From contig CAJUMV010000021.1 of assembly GCA_910587715.1 (NCBI GenBank), positions 7,662 through 71,661 on the forward strand: 64,000 nt of DNA, read 5' to 3'. The translations under genes were made by a program, and so were the position numbers. Shown here in pieces: positions 32,784-41,236 of this stretch. Position 1 is the first letter of the stretch. Each line of letters starts with the position of its first letter. Origin of the DNA: an uncultured Lachnospiraceae bacterium. Lineage in GTDB: Bacteria; Bacillota; Clostridia; Lachnospirales; Lachnospiraceae. The notes under the pieces were generated by a model, which made no database searches, was not told the DNA's origin, and saw only the letters and a list, made by a program, of their open reading frames with translations.

Positions 32784-33845
32784 GTGGAGAGACAGAGGAG
32801 AAAATGCAGGAGAATAGCGGGACTGGCGGCGGTTTTGCTCTGTGTCCTTCTGGCGGGGTGCGGGAAGGATGCGGCGCCCAGCTATACGAAACAGGGCATG
32901 GATGCCGTGGCGGCGCTCGATTATGAGAAAGCGCTTACCCTTTTTCAGACAGCGGAGGAAAACGGGGAAGAGAAACGGCTGCTTTATCGGGGGATGGGGC
33001 TCGCCTATCTGGGAAAGACGGATTATGAAGCGGCAATCACCTATTTGGAGGCGGCTCTGCGGCTGGGAAGCGGCAGGGTGGAAAATCTGGATTTTGACAT
33101 CAATTATTATCTGGCAACGGCATATTATAAGAATGGGCGGATGCAGGATGCGGTGAAGGTTTATGACGCGATTCTGGGACTGCGGCCGGAGGAGACGAAT
33201 GCTTATTACCTGAGAGGGTGTGTGAAGCTGGCAGAAGGGAATTTTGAGGCGGCGCAGGCGGATTTTGACACGGCGGTCAGTCAGGACCCGAAAAACTATG
33301 ACCGCATGATACGCATTTATATGGTGCTGGAAGAGTACGGCTACAAGGATGCGGGACAGATTTATCTGCAAAACGCCATGAAGGAAAACGAGAAGTCCAT
33401 TTCCGACTACGACATGGGGCGTATCTGTTATTATATGGGAGATTACGAGAATGCCAGAAGCTTTTTGGAGCGGCTTAAGACTGCTACGGATTATGGTGCG
33501 GCGCTCTATCTCGGCAGAACCTATGAAGCGCTCGGGGATTATAATTATGCGGCGAGCATTTACGCGGGCTATACGGAGTATGACCAGACGAAGGCGGAGA
33601 TTTATAACCAGCTCGGACTGTGCCGTATGCAGCTTGGGGAATACCAGAGTGCGCTCGACGCATTTCAGACGGGGATGAATATCGAGGGAAACGATATGAT
33701 GCAGACCCTGAAATTCAATGAGATTGTTACCTATGAGTATATGGGCGATTACAAGACGGCGGCGGCGCTGATGAACAGTTATCTGCGCAGTTATCCGGAT
33801 GATACGACGGCGAAACGGGAGTACGAGTTTTTGCAGACCAGATAA
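32784..33845 (+). CDS. TPR-repeat lipoprotein
   Basis: A 353-residue protein with a lipoprotein signal peptide (lipobox LLAGC near residue 26) followed by tetratricopeptide repeats over almost the whole length (for example GMDAVAALDYEKALTLFQTA and ATAYYKNGRMQDAVKVYDAI). It probably scaffolds protein contacts on the outer face of the membrane. The GTG start at 32784 is supported by TTGGAGATAG upstream; no ATG is positioned well. Its own promoter is visible. Confidence 0.85.
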   Translation: MERQRRKCRRIAGLAAVLLCVLLAGCGKDAAPSYTKQGMDAVAALDYEKALTLFQTAEENGEEKRLLYRGMGLAYLGKTDYEAAITYLEAALRLGSGRVENLDFDINYYLATAYYKNGRMQDAVKVYDAILGLRPEETNAYYLRGCVKLAEGNFEAAQADFDTAVSQDPKNYDRMIRIYMVLEEYGYKDAGQIYLQNAMKENEKSISDYDMGRICYYMGDYENARSFLERLKTATDYGAALYLGRTYEALGDYNYAASIYAGYTEYDQTKAEIYNQLGLCRMQLGEYQSALDAFQTGMNIEGNDMMQTLKFNEIVTYEYMGDYKTAAALMNSYLRSYPDDTTAKREYEFLQTR

Positions 33846-33902
33846 CCATATTATATTTATATATAATTATAAATAGAAGAATCAGGAAGGGAGAGATATA
33901 TT

Positions 33903-34307
33903 ATGAAGAATACTTATTTGCGTGTGAAAGGCATTATCAAAAAGAAGGATACCTATCTGCTCTTAAAGAGATGGGTGGACGATCGCATTCCCGATCCTTT
34001 TGTGTGGGAGTTTATCGATGCGGAAGTGCCCCACGGCGAGGCGCCCGATGAGACGATGCTGAATGCGATCACGGAGCTTTTGTCCATAAGTGGCAAGATT
34101 GAAAAGGTGGAGTATACCTGGTCCCAGCTTCTCGGCGAGACCCACTGTGTGGGCATTGCATATATCTGCTCCATTCCGGAGGAGGAGGAAGCCAATATTG
34201 TTCTGTCTGAGGACTACGGCAGCTACGAGTGGGTGAAGAGGAAAGATTTCCCGAAATATATTGAGAATCAGTATGTGCTGAAGGACTTGGAGGGCAAGAA
34301 GCTGTGA
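33903..34307 (+). CDS. Degenerate Nudix-like protein coupled to pyrF
   Basis: A 134-residue protein with the fold pattern of a Nudix domain (an N-terminal VKGIIKKKDTYLLLKRW strand pair, then a Nudix-box position). In that position GEAPDETMLNAITELLSISG lacks the REUXEE glutamates needed for Mg binding, so hydrolase activity is doubtful. The start follows GGAAGGGAGAGA. The stop overlaps the GTG start of pyrF (GTGA), so synthesis of the two proteins is coupled. A role as a nucleotide-sensing partner is only a guess. Confidence 0.7.
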   Translation: MKNTYLRVKGIIKKKDTYLLLKRWVDDRIPDPFVWEFIDAEVPHGEAPDETMLNAITELLSISGKIEKVEYTWSQLLGETHCVGIAYICSIPEEEEANIVLSEDYGSYEWVKRKDFPKYIENQYVLKDLEGKKL

Positions 34308-35254
34308 TTAATGTACTGACAGAGAAGATTAAGAAGCTGGAAGCGCCTATCGTGGTGGGACTTGACCCGACCATGAAGTTTGTGCCCGAACATATCAAAA
34401 AGCAGGCTTTTGCCGAGTACGGGGAGACAACGAAAGGCGCGGCGGAAGCAATCTGGCTTTTCAATAAGGGAATCGTGGACGCGGTGTGCGACCTCGTTCC
34501 GGCGGTAAAGCCGCAGATCGCCATGTATGAGCAGTTCGGCGTGGAGGGTATGCACGCTTTTCAGAAGACAGTCGCTTACTGTAAGGAAAAAGGTCTTGTC
34601 GTAATCGGCGATATCAAGCGCGGTGATATCGGCTCCACCTCCGAGGCATACGCGGTGGGGCATCTGGGGCAGGTGCGGGTCGGGGAGACCATGTGCCGCG
34701 GCTTTGAAGAGGATTTTGCCACAGTCAATCCGTACCTCGGTTCTGACGGCGTGAAACCCTTTATCGAGGTTTGTAAGCAGGAGAAGAAGGGTCTCTTTAT
34801 TCTTGTAAAGACTTCCAATCCGAGCAGCGGCGAGTTTCAGGACCGTCTCGTGCTGCCGGAGGGAAGCGCGGACGCGTCGAAGGCGAGACCGCTCTATGAG
34901 GTTGTCGGTGAGAAGGTCGCCGAGTGGGCGGCAGAGCATATGGGCGATTCGTATAGCTATATCGGCGCGGTGGTGGGCGCGACCTACCCGGAGATGGGAA
35001 AGATTTTGAGACAGATTATGCCGAAATCCTATATTTTGGTGCCCGGTTATGGCGCGCAGGGCGGCAAGGGAAAGGATCTGAAACACTTTTTCAACGAGGA
35101 CGGTCTGGGCGCCATCGTCAATTCTTCCAGAGGCATTATTGCAGCTTACCAGCAGGAGGCTTACGCCAAGTACGGGGCGGAGAATTTTGCGGATGCGTCG
35201 CGGGCGGCGGTGCTCGCTATGAAGGAAGATATCATGGCGGGAATTTTTTCATAG
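34304..35254 (+). CDS. pyrF: Orotidine 5'-phosphate decarboxylase
   Basis: A 316-residue enzyme of the longer OMP decarboxylase class; it makes UMP from OMP. Visible are VVGLDPTMKFVP, VKPQIAMYEQFG, the catalytic VIGDIKRGDIGST (Asp-x-Lys-x-x-Asp), LVKTSNPSSGE and LVPGYGAQGG. The GTG start at 34304 overlaps the previous stop, with GGAGGG about 10 nt upstream. No other pyrimidine gene is adjacent. Confidence 0.93.
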   Translation: MINVLTEKIKKLEAPIVVGLDPTMKFVPEHIKKQAFAEYGETTKGAAEAIWLFNKGIVDAVCDLVPAVKPQIAMYEQFGVEGMHAFQKTVAYCKEKGLVVIGDIKRGDIGSTSEAYAVGHLGQVRVGETMCRGFEEDFATVNPYLGSDGVKPFIEVCKQEKKGLFILVKTSNPSSGEFQDRLVLPEGSADASKARPLYEVVGEKVAEWAAEHMGDSYSYIGAVVGATYPEMGKILRQIMPKSYILVPGYGAQGGKGKDLKHFFNEDGLGAIVNSSRGIIAAYQQEAYAKYGAENFADASRAAVLAMKEDIMAGIFS

Positions 35255-35287
35255 CATTCTATTTTCGTATATTTTGTAAAAAAAGAC

Positions 35288-35327
35288 GGCATACTATCCT
35301 TAAACATGTAAGAAAGGATTGTATGCC
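35288..35327 (+). promoter_or_regulatory. Long hairpin that sequesters the spoVAD ribosome binding site
   Basis: GGCATACTATCCTT (35288-35301) pairs with AAGGATTGTATGCC (35314-35327) with one mismatch around a 12-nt loop. The 3' arm contains the AAAGGA ribosome binding site and ends 3 nt before the spoVAD ATG. There is no T-tract, so this is more likely a translational control element than a pyrF terminator. Confidence 0.6.
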
Positions 35328-35330
35328 GTT

Positions 35331-36347
35331 ATGTTAGGAAAGCAGAGCATTCAGTTTGAGAAGAAACCGTACATCATAAGCAGCGCCTCCATTGTGGGCA
35401 GCAAGGAAGCGGAGGGTCCCATGGGGGCGCTTTTTGATAAAGTCGGCTATGACGACAGCTTTGGCGCGGAAAATTGGGAGGAGGCGGAGAGCCGTCTGCA
35501 GAAGGAGGCGCTGGAGATAGCGCTGTCGAAAGCGGGGCTGACCAAGCAGGATATTCAGATGGTGTTTGCGGGCGATCTGCTGGGGCAGTCCATCGCCAGC
35601 AGCTTCGGGTTAGCCGGGTATCAGCTTCCCCATGTGGGGCTTTACGGCGCCTGTTCCACCTGCGGGCTGTCCTTAAGCATGGGCGGTGCGGTGGTTTCCG
35701 CGGGATTTGCCGACAAGGCGGCATGCATCACTTCCAGCCATTTTGCCAGTGCGGAGAAGGAGTTTCGGTTTCCACTTTCTTACGGCAACCAGAGACCGAG
35801 GTCGGCAACGTGGACGGTGACGGGCAGCGGCGCGTTCCTCGTCTCGTCACAGCCGGGAAAACAGACCCGTGCCGTGATGGAGGGCGTGACCATCGGTAAG
35901 ATTGTGGATTACGGTATCAAGGATTCCATGAATATGGGCGCGTGCATGGCGCCAGCGGCGGCAGATACGATTGCGCAGAATCTGGAGGATTTCGGCAGGG
36001 AGCCGAAAGATTACGATAAGATTATCACCGGCGATTTGGGAGAGGTGGGACAGCAGCTTTTGTTTGACCTGCTGGCGGAGAAACAGATTGACATCAGCAG
36101 ACAGCATATGGACTGCGGCATTGAGATTTACGACGGCGAGAAGCAGCACACGGACGCGGGCGGCTCCGGCTGCGGGTGCAGTGCGGTGGTGCTGTCGGCG
36201 TATGTGCTGAAAAAGATTGAGGAAGGCATCTGGAAGAGAGTGCTCTTCCTGCCTACCGGGGCTCTCCTTTCTAAGACCAGCTTCAACGAGGGGCAGACGA
36301 TTCCGGGCATTGCGCATGGGGTGGTGCTGGAACAGTATCGGGGGTAA
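35331..36347 (+). CDS. spoVAD: Stage V sporulation protein AD
   Basis: A 338-residue SpoVAD, part of the SpoVA complex that moves dipicolinic acid into the developing spore; SpoVAD binds it. The thiolase-like fold is seen in LYGACSTCGLSLSMGGAVVS, ITSSHFASAEKEFRFPLSYG, ATWTVTGSGAFLVS and DAGGSGCGCSAVVL. The ATG at 35331 is chosen to align with the family N-terminus (GKQSIQFEKKP). spoVAC and spoVAE usually flank this gene, but here pyrF precedes it and spoVAE lies 8 kb away. Confidence 0.93.
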   Translation: MLGKQSIQFEKKPYIISSASIVGSKEAEGPMGALFDKVGYDDSFGAENWEEAESRLQKEALEIALSKAGLTKQDIQMVFAGDLLGQSIASSFGLAGYQLPHVGLYGACSTCGLSLSMGGAVVSAGFADKAACITSSHFASAEKEFRFPLSYGNQRPRSATWTVTGSGAFLVSSQPGKQTRAVMEGVTIGKIVDYGIKDSMNMGACMAPAAADTIAQNLEDFGREPKDYDKIITGDLGEVGQQLLFDLLAEKQIDISRQHMDCGIEIYDGEKQHTDAGGSGCGCSAVVLSAYVLKKIEEGIWKRVLFLPTGALLSKTSFNEGQTIPGIAHGVVLEQYRG

Positions 36348-36538
36348 GGGAAGGTAGAAAATTGGAAAGACCAAGCATAGAACGGTCTTTCTGCTCGTTT
36401 TTTTCACAATTAATTTTCGCTTTTTTGAGAAAAATAGGTTGCTAAAAAAAGAAAGTCTGATATAATATACAATATGTGAAAAAATATATTATTTGATTTC
36501 ATCGTAGAAGTGAAAATTAATTGGAATGGGGAAAACGG

Positions 36539-37342
36539 ATGCGTTTAAAAGATTGGGCATTTCTGGGCAACTATGAGTTTTTTACCAATAAGCTGCAGGT
36601 GTTAGCTACTAATGACCTACCGCCGGAAAAATGGAGTTATGCAGGGAAAAATGATTTTGGAATTTTGAAAAATTATTTGTATTTTACTTTTGAAAAATTG
36701 TGGAGAGAGTACGATGGCGTTGAGGGAGAAGAAAAGAAACATTTTATTTATATGGATGAGCAGATAGCTTGCTTTAATACGGGACTATATGATAAAATAT
36801 GGCAGCCCATATATTTTTACTGTATAAAAAATCCAATAGTAGGATTTCAGGAATGGAGATTTACTTCATTTTATAACAGTTATACTATAAAATATGCAGA
36901 TATACCAAACACAGCTGTTTCAGCTTTGCAGAGGGCAAGCTATTTTAATGATCCGAGCGCATTAATTTACAATATAAAATTGGACATAATTCCACAGTGG
37001 GATCATATTTTATACGATGAAGAAAATTTTTTAAGAATACCTGAACAATTACGGGCTAATGGCAAAGAATTTTGCCAAAATTTAATTGATGGAGCAATTG
37101 CTTCAGTAAAGAAGCGTATTGAAGCTAATTACAAAACAGTTGTTCCGCAATTATACAATGATAAAATACAGCTTTTGGCTCCGTTATATCTGACAAACCC
37201 GGATAAACCGGATTTGGCTCTGGTTTTATCTTTGAATGACGATAAAACTGTATATTATGGACATACATGCCTTACAACAGAGATGGCATATAATAATGCA
37301 AGATTAATTGCCAGACCAGATAGTTATTGGCTTCAACCTTAA
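36539..37342 (+). CDS. DUF3825-type protein on an AT-rich island
   Basis: A 267-residue protein. GILKNYLYFTFEKLWREYDG and FIYMDEQIACFNTGLYDKIW match the layout I know for DUF3825 proteins (short-sequence resemblance, not searched). The C-terminal DLALVLSLNDDKTVYYGHTC region is also typical. Function unknown. The gene and its flanks (about 36350-37620) are much more AT-rich than neighbours, with codon use to match, so it was probably acquired by transfer. The ATG at 36539 has GGGG about 8 nt upstream. Confidence 0.7.
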   Translation: MRLKDWAFLGNYEFFTNKLQVLATNDLPPEKWSYAGKNDFGILKNYLYFTFEKLWREYDGVEGEEKKHFIYMDEQIACFNTGLYDKIWQPIYFYCIKNPIVGFQEWRFTSFYNSYTIKYADIPNTAVSALQRASYFNDPSALIYNIKLDIIPQWDHILYDEENFLRIPEQLRANGKEFCQNLIDGAIASVKKRIEANYKTVVPQLYNDKIQLLAPLYLTNPDKPDLALVLSLNDDKTVYYGHTCLTTEMAYNNARLIARPDSYWLQP

Positions 37343-37459
37343 AATTATGTTGATTTTTTAGAAAAAGGCGGGTATACTATATTACGGTAGATAACTTTTA
37401 TTGTTTTTGTTATTTGTTAGGTTTGTTTTTTTGTTAGTTTTTGCATAGTGTTATGGTTT

Positions 37460-37487
37460 GGGCAATAATCCTATTGGATTATTGCCC
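37460..37487. terminator. Hairpin, probable terminator of DUF3825 gene
   Basis: GGGCAATAATCC and GGATTATTGCCC are perfectly complementary around a TATT loop. Only a weak T-rich tail (TTATGTTTAAT) follows, so termination strength is uncertain. Confidence 0.5.
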
Positions 37488-37527
37488 TTATGTTTAATAT
37501 AAATAATGTTATGTAAACTAAAACATA

Positions 37528-37559
37528 CAAAGTATACCAAAAAATGAACAATCTATACC
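37528..37559. promoter_or_regulatory. 21-bp-spaced direct repeats, copy 1
   Basis: CAAAGTATACC (37528-37538) and CAATCTATACC (37549-37559) are offset by exactly 21 bp. The same block with the same offset lies at 42726-42757. Tandem sites two helical turns apart are typical of LytTR-type regulators. The block is about 90 nt upstream of the STAS gene. Confidence 0.6.
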
Positions 37560-37649
37560 ATTCTCGCTAAAAAAAAGGTCGGCTGTGGTATGATTAATTA
37601 TTAAATTGTCTATTAATGTCTACAAAAAGAGAATTAGGGAAAGGGGTAC

Positions 37650-37961
37650 ATGATGACAATCGAAAAGAAGGAAAACGGAAATGAAATCACGCTGATTCCT
37701 GCCGGGAGACTTGACACCACCACCGCGCCCCAGTTAGAAGCGGAAATCAATGCATGTACTGCGAGCGCAGAGACACAGAAGCTGATGCTGGATTTTAAAG
37801 ACTTGGAATATCTTTCTTCCGCGGGTCTGCGGATTCTTTTGACGGCGCACAAGGCATTTATGAAACGGAAAGGCGGAATGACCATCTGCCATGTCAACGA
37901 GACGATTCGGGAGGTCTTCGAGGTTACGGGATTCCTGGATATTCTCAACATAGAAGAATAG
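37650..37961 (+). CDS. STAS-domain anti-sigma factor antagonist (SpoIIAA/RsbV-like)
   Basis: A 102-103-residue single STAS domain. The phosphorylatable serine lies in DLEYLSSAGLRIL, the position used in SpoIIAA and RsbV. In partner switching the dephosphorylated form binds the anti-sigma kinase. The gene begins with two adjacent ATG codons and has AAAGGGG upstream. It heads a five-gene cluster that includes an RsbW-like ATPase and a PP2C phosphatase. Confidence 0.9.
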   Translation: MMTIEKKENGNEITLIPAGRLDTTTAPQLEAEINACTASAETQKLMLDFKDLEYLSSAGLRILLTAHKAFMKRKGGMTICHVNETIREVFEVTGFLDILNIEE

Positions 37962-37976
37962 TAATTGTTTGGCACA

Positions 37977-38095
37977 GGAATATGCATTGACTGCATATTC
38001 CGTAAGAAAGCATAAATTTTACAAGAGCAGGTCCTATCAGTGAAGCTGATTTATAATGGGCTTGCGGGGTAACTGTGAAGGTACTGAACAGTTAC
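37977..38095. other. Intergenic hairpins between STAS and ATPase genes
   Basis: Hairpin 1 (GGAATATGCA/TGCATATTCC, loop TTGAC, 37977-38001) has the same 10-bp stem, 5-nt loop and CCGTRAG flank as the one at 27086. Hairpin 2 is ATCAG/CTGAT. Hairpin 3 is GTAACTGT/ACAGTTAC (38069-38076, 38088-38095), just before the next ribosome binding site. They may set the ratio of the two proteins. Confidence 0.5.
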
Positions 38096-38113
38096 GAATA
38101 GAGGGAGCGGCGT

Positions 38114-38521
38114 ATGAAGGAGCTAACGGTTGAAGCAACAGTGGAGAGCATTCCGGTTATTACAGAATTTGTGGACGAGCAGCTCGAGCAGTTCGACTGC
38201 CCGATGAAGGCGCAGGCGCAGATTGATATTGCCATAGACGAGCTGTTCAGCAACATTGTTCACTATGCGTATCATCCCGGGACAGGACCGGCGACGGTGC
38301 GTGTGGAGGTTGTGGAGGAGCCGCTTTCCGTGGTCATTACCTTTATCGACCAGGGGGTGCCTTACGACCCGTTGGCAAAAGAAGATCCAGACGTGACGCT
38401 GTCCGCGGAAGAGCGGGATATCGGCGGACTCGGCATTTATATTGTAAAGAAAAATATGAACGAAATTACTTACGAGTATAAGGATGGAAAAAATATCCTG
38501 AAAATACGCAAAGAGATATAG
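38114..38521 (+). CDS. RsbW/SpoIIAB-like anti-sigma ATPase
   Basis: A 135-residue GHKL ATPase/serine kinase. The N box is in IDIAIDELFSNIVHYAY, G1 in FIDQGVPYDPL, and the lid/G2 region in DIGGLGIYIVKKN. Members phosphorylate STAS antagonists and bind a sigma factor or another partner. The upstream STAS gene supplies the antagonist. The next gene starts 5 nt after its stop. No sigma-B- or sigma-F-type gene is in the cluster, so the final target is unknown. Confidence 0.9.
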   Translation: MKELTVEATVESIPVITEFVDEQLEQFDCPMKAQAQIDIAIDELFSNIVHYAYHPGTGPATVRVEVVEEPLSVVITFIDQGVPYDPLAKEDPDVTLSAEERDIGGLGIYIVKKNMNEITYEYKDGKNILKIRKEI

Positions 38522-38526
38522 CGCAT

Positions 38527-40803
38527 ATGCCGGAACAATGGGAGCACAAGGATTTATACAGGGAAATCGTAACCACCGCGCAGGAGGGCATGATGGTAAT
38601 CGGCATGAACGGAAAGATTGTCATGCTGAATCTGGCGGCGGAGCAGATGCTTGGGCTGACACAGGAGGATATCGGCAATTCTTTTGTCAACGTATTTCTG
38701 ACAAGGGAGGGGACGGACGACTTTACCGAAGCCATTCTTGACACGATTTATGAAAAAGGCAAGGTAAGCAATATGCCGGTTGATTATCTTCTGGAAGGAA
38801 AGAAGAGAAACCTGTCGCTGACCACAAGCTACATACGAAACGAGGGCGAAAAGTCGGTCGTTGTGGTGATCAATGATGTGACGGAGCTAAACGAGCTGCG
38901 CGACGCGCAGACTGCGTTAGACCGCATACAAAAGCTGAATCGGGAATATGAGAAAGCGAAGGACGAAGCGGTCAGGGCAAACGAGGCGAAGAGTCTTTTC
39001 CTCTCCAACATGTCCCACGAAATCCGGACGCCTATCAACGCGGTGCTCGGCATGAACGAGATGATCCTCAGGGAGTGCACGGACAAGCAGATTCTTTCCT
39101 ATGCGGCTAATATCCGCAGTTCCGGAAAAACGCTCCTGTTTCTCATCAATGACATATTGGATATGTCGAAAATCGAGTCCGGCAAGATGGAGATTGTCCG
39201 GGTGGAGTACGCGCCGGAAAATGTGATGATGGATTTGTGGAACGTGATTTTTCTGCGGGCGCAGGAAAAAGGACTCAGTATCCGTTTTTCGCTGGATGAG
39301 ACGCTGCCGAGAGAACTGTACGGAGACGATGTTAGAATCAAGCAGATTGTGACGAATTTATTGACTAATGCAGTCAAGTACACGCCGCAGGGCGGCATCG
39401 AGATGAACGTGGCGTATGAGAGACGGACCGGGGAGGAGATTTCGCTCATCATTTCGGTAAAGGACACGGGCATGGGCATCCGCAAGGAGGACATGGGAAA
39501 GCTCTTTGAAAATTTCCAGAGACTTGACGAGGAGAAAAACCGTAATATCGAAGGAACCGGACTAGGCATGAATATCACCATGTCGCTTTTAAAGCTGATG
39601 GATGGGGATATGAAGGTGGAGAGCGAATACGGGAAAGGTTCCAATTTTACGGTCACGATTCCGCAGAGAATTGTTTGCGATGAACCGACAGGGGATTTTG
39701 AGACGATCAGAAGCAGGCGGGAGCAGAATCTTTCGCAGAAACGGCAGACCTTCGAGGCGCCGGAGGCACGCGTGCTTGTGGTGGATGACAACAGCATGAA
39801 CCTTACCGTATTCCAGTCGCTGTTAAAGCGCACGAAGATGAAGATTACCACGGCGGATTCGGGGAAGAAATGTCTGGAACTGGTGAAAAAGGAGCCGTAC
39901 CACATCATATTTATGGATCATATGATGCCGGAAATGGACGGCATTGAGACGCTCCACGAGATACAGAAGCTGACGGACTTTCCCAATCAGGATACGCCGG
40001 TCATTGTACTGACCGCAAACGTGCTGCCCGGGGCGAGAGAAGGGTATCTGAGGGAGGGCTTTGTCGATTTCCTGACGAAGCCCATTGACGGCGACCTGCT
40101 GGAGCAGACGTGCGCGAAATATCTGCCGCCGGAGCTGGTGAATGATGCGGATTCAGACGGGCAGGAGAAGGAAGAGGGAATTGCGCAGGCAGATTACGAA
40201 GCCTTTTTGGAGGAGGGCATTTCTCTGGAAAACGGCATGAAGTACGCAAAGAACGATTTGGACATGTATCTGGAGCTTGTGCGGCTGTTTGTCAGGGAAC
40301 AGGGCAAACAGGAGGATATGCGGCGGTTTCTCGCTGACGGAAACATGCCGGATTATGCGATTCTGGTGCACGGTTTGAAGGGAAATGCGAGGACGCTCGG
40401 TGCGGAACGGCTTGCGGATATGGCGTTTGCACATGAGAAGCAGAGCAAGGCGGGAAACGCCGTCTATGTGAATGCACATTTTGAAGAATTGGTTCTGCTC
40501 TGGGACAGGACGCTCATGGGCTTTCAGGGATTGTTGGAAAACTATGGCGCAGAGGAAGAGGAAAAATATCAGGCGGTGGAAGGCGGTGAGATACTGCCGC
40601 TGTCGAAAAGCGACTTTGAGACCGTGGCGGCGCTTCTGGACGATTTTGAGACCAGTCAGGCGGTAGAGCAGCTGAAAGCGTGGATGGCACATCCGCTTAA
40701 GCCTGATATGCATGAACGCATCAGGGATGTGCTGACTGCGTTGGAGGATGAATTTGACGAGGATAAGGCGATAGCCTTACTGAGAGAAAACAGGATAGAC
40801 TAA
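38527..40803 (+). CDS. Soluble hybrid histidine kinase (PAS-HisKA-ATPase-REC-HPt)
   Basis: A 758-residue protein without membrane helices. Residues 10-125 form a PAS domain, then a coiled coil. His164 lies in NMSHEIRTPINAVLGM. The ATPase domain carries TNLLTNAVKYTPQGG and EGTGLGMNITMS. The receiver has VLVVDDNSMN and FMDHMMPEMDG. The HPt domain near residue 615 has VHGLKGNARTLG. It would sense a cytoplasmic cue and pass phosphate through REC and HPt to the stand-alone receiver encoded next. It starts 5 nt after the ATPase gene. Confidence 0.92.
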   Translation: MPEQWEHKDLYREIVTTAQEGMMVIGMNGKIVMLNLAAEQMLGLTQEDIGNSFVNVFLTREGTDDFTEAILDTIYEKGKVSNMPVDYLLEGKKRNLSLTTSYIRNEGEKSVVVVINDVTELNELRDAQTALDRIQKLNREYEKAKDEAVRANEAKSLFLSNMSHEIRTPINAVLGMNEMILRECTDKQILSYAANIRSSGKTLLFLINDILDMSKIESGKMEIVRVEYAPENVMMDLWNVIFLRAQEKGLSIRFSLDETLPRELYGDDVRIKQIVTNLLTNAVKYTPQGGIEMNVAYERRTGEEISLIISVKDTGMGIRKEDMGKLFENFQRLDEEKNRNIEGTGLGMNITMSLLKLMDGDMKVESEYGKGSNFTVTIPQRIVCDEPTGDFETIRSRREQNLSQKRQTFEAPEARVLVVDDNSMNLTVFQSLLKRTKMKITTADSGKKCLELVKKEPYHIIFMDHMMPEMDGIETLHEIQKLTDFPNQDTPVIVLTANVLPGAREGYLREGFVDFLTKPIDGDLLEQTCAKYLPPELVNDADSDGQEKEEGIAQADYEAFLEEGISLENGMKYAKNDLDMYLELVRLFVREQGKQEDMRRFLADGNMPDYAILVHGLKGNARTLGAERLADMAFAHEKQSKAGNAVYVNAHFEELVLLWDRTLMGFQGLLENYGAEEEEKYQAVEGGEILPLSKSDFETVAALLDDFETSQAVEQLKAWMAHPLKPDMHERIRDVLTALEDEFDEDKAIALLRENRID

Positions 40804-40813
40804 AAGCGCAGAA

Positions 40814-41236
40814 ATGTGGTGGAAGATGGTATTTAACAAGAAAAACATCGTGGCGGTGGATGACAGCGGCATTGTCCTGAAAATGCTGATTAAGGTGCTG
40901 GGCGAAAAGTATGATCTGCACGTGTTTAACGGCGGCAGACGGGCGCTCCAGTTTTTAAAGGATAGAACGCCCGACCTGATTATTCTGGATATCGACATGC
41001 CGGAAATCAATGGGTACGAAATGCTTAAGATGATTAAGGAGAAGGAGCATCTGCAGGATGTGCCGGTTATTTTCCTGACCTCCAACAACGACAGAAATCA
41101 TGTGGTCAGGGCAGTGGCGGGCGGCGCGAAGGACTATGTGGTGAAGCCCATCGACGAGGAAATCCTGATGGAAAAAGTACATGCAGCGCTGGATGATTCG
41201 CCCGCGGATGAATCCCTCAATTGGAATAATCTCTAA
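40814..41236 (+). CDS. Stand-alone receiver protein
   Basis: A 140-residue CheY-like protein: VAVDDSGIVLKM, phosphoacceptor Asp in IILDIDMPEINGYE, Thr in VIFLTSNND, and Lys in YVVKPIDEE. There is no output domain, so it probably relays phosphate or binds a partner, for example the nearby PP2C phosphatase. The start is uncertain: 40814 has no good ribosome binding site and 40826 has one very close. The gene overlaps the convergent phosphatase gene by 4 nt. Confidence 0.88.
   Translation: MWWKMVFNKKNIVAVDDSGIVLKMLIKVLGEKYDLHVFNGGRRALQFLKDRTPDLIILDIDMPEINGYEMLKMIKEKEHLQDVPVIFLTSNNDRNHVVRAVAGGAKDYVVKPIDEEILMEKVHAALDDSPADESLNWNNL

Larger units (their letters stand above)
37343..37649. other. AT-rich intergenic region upstream of partner-switching operon
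   Basis: About 300 nt without a gene. It contains a T-rich stretch, a 12-bp hairpin, one exact copy of GTTATGTAAACT (37508-37519) and the paired direct repeats at 37528-37559. No other reading frame is convincing. Confidence 0.6.

Noticed and set aside
37528..37559. Reading the GTATACC repeats as -35/-10 promoter elements
   Set aside because: The 21-bp offset of identical words and recurrence at a second locus fit a regulator site better than a promoter, although promoter overlap cannot be excluded.
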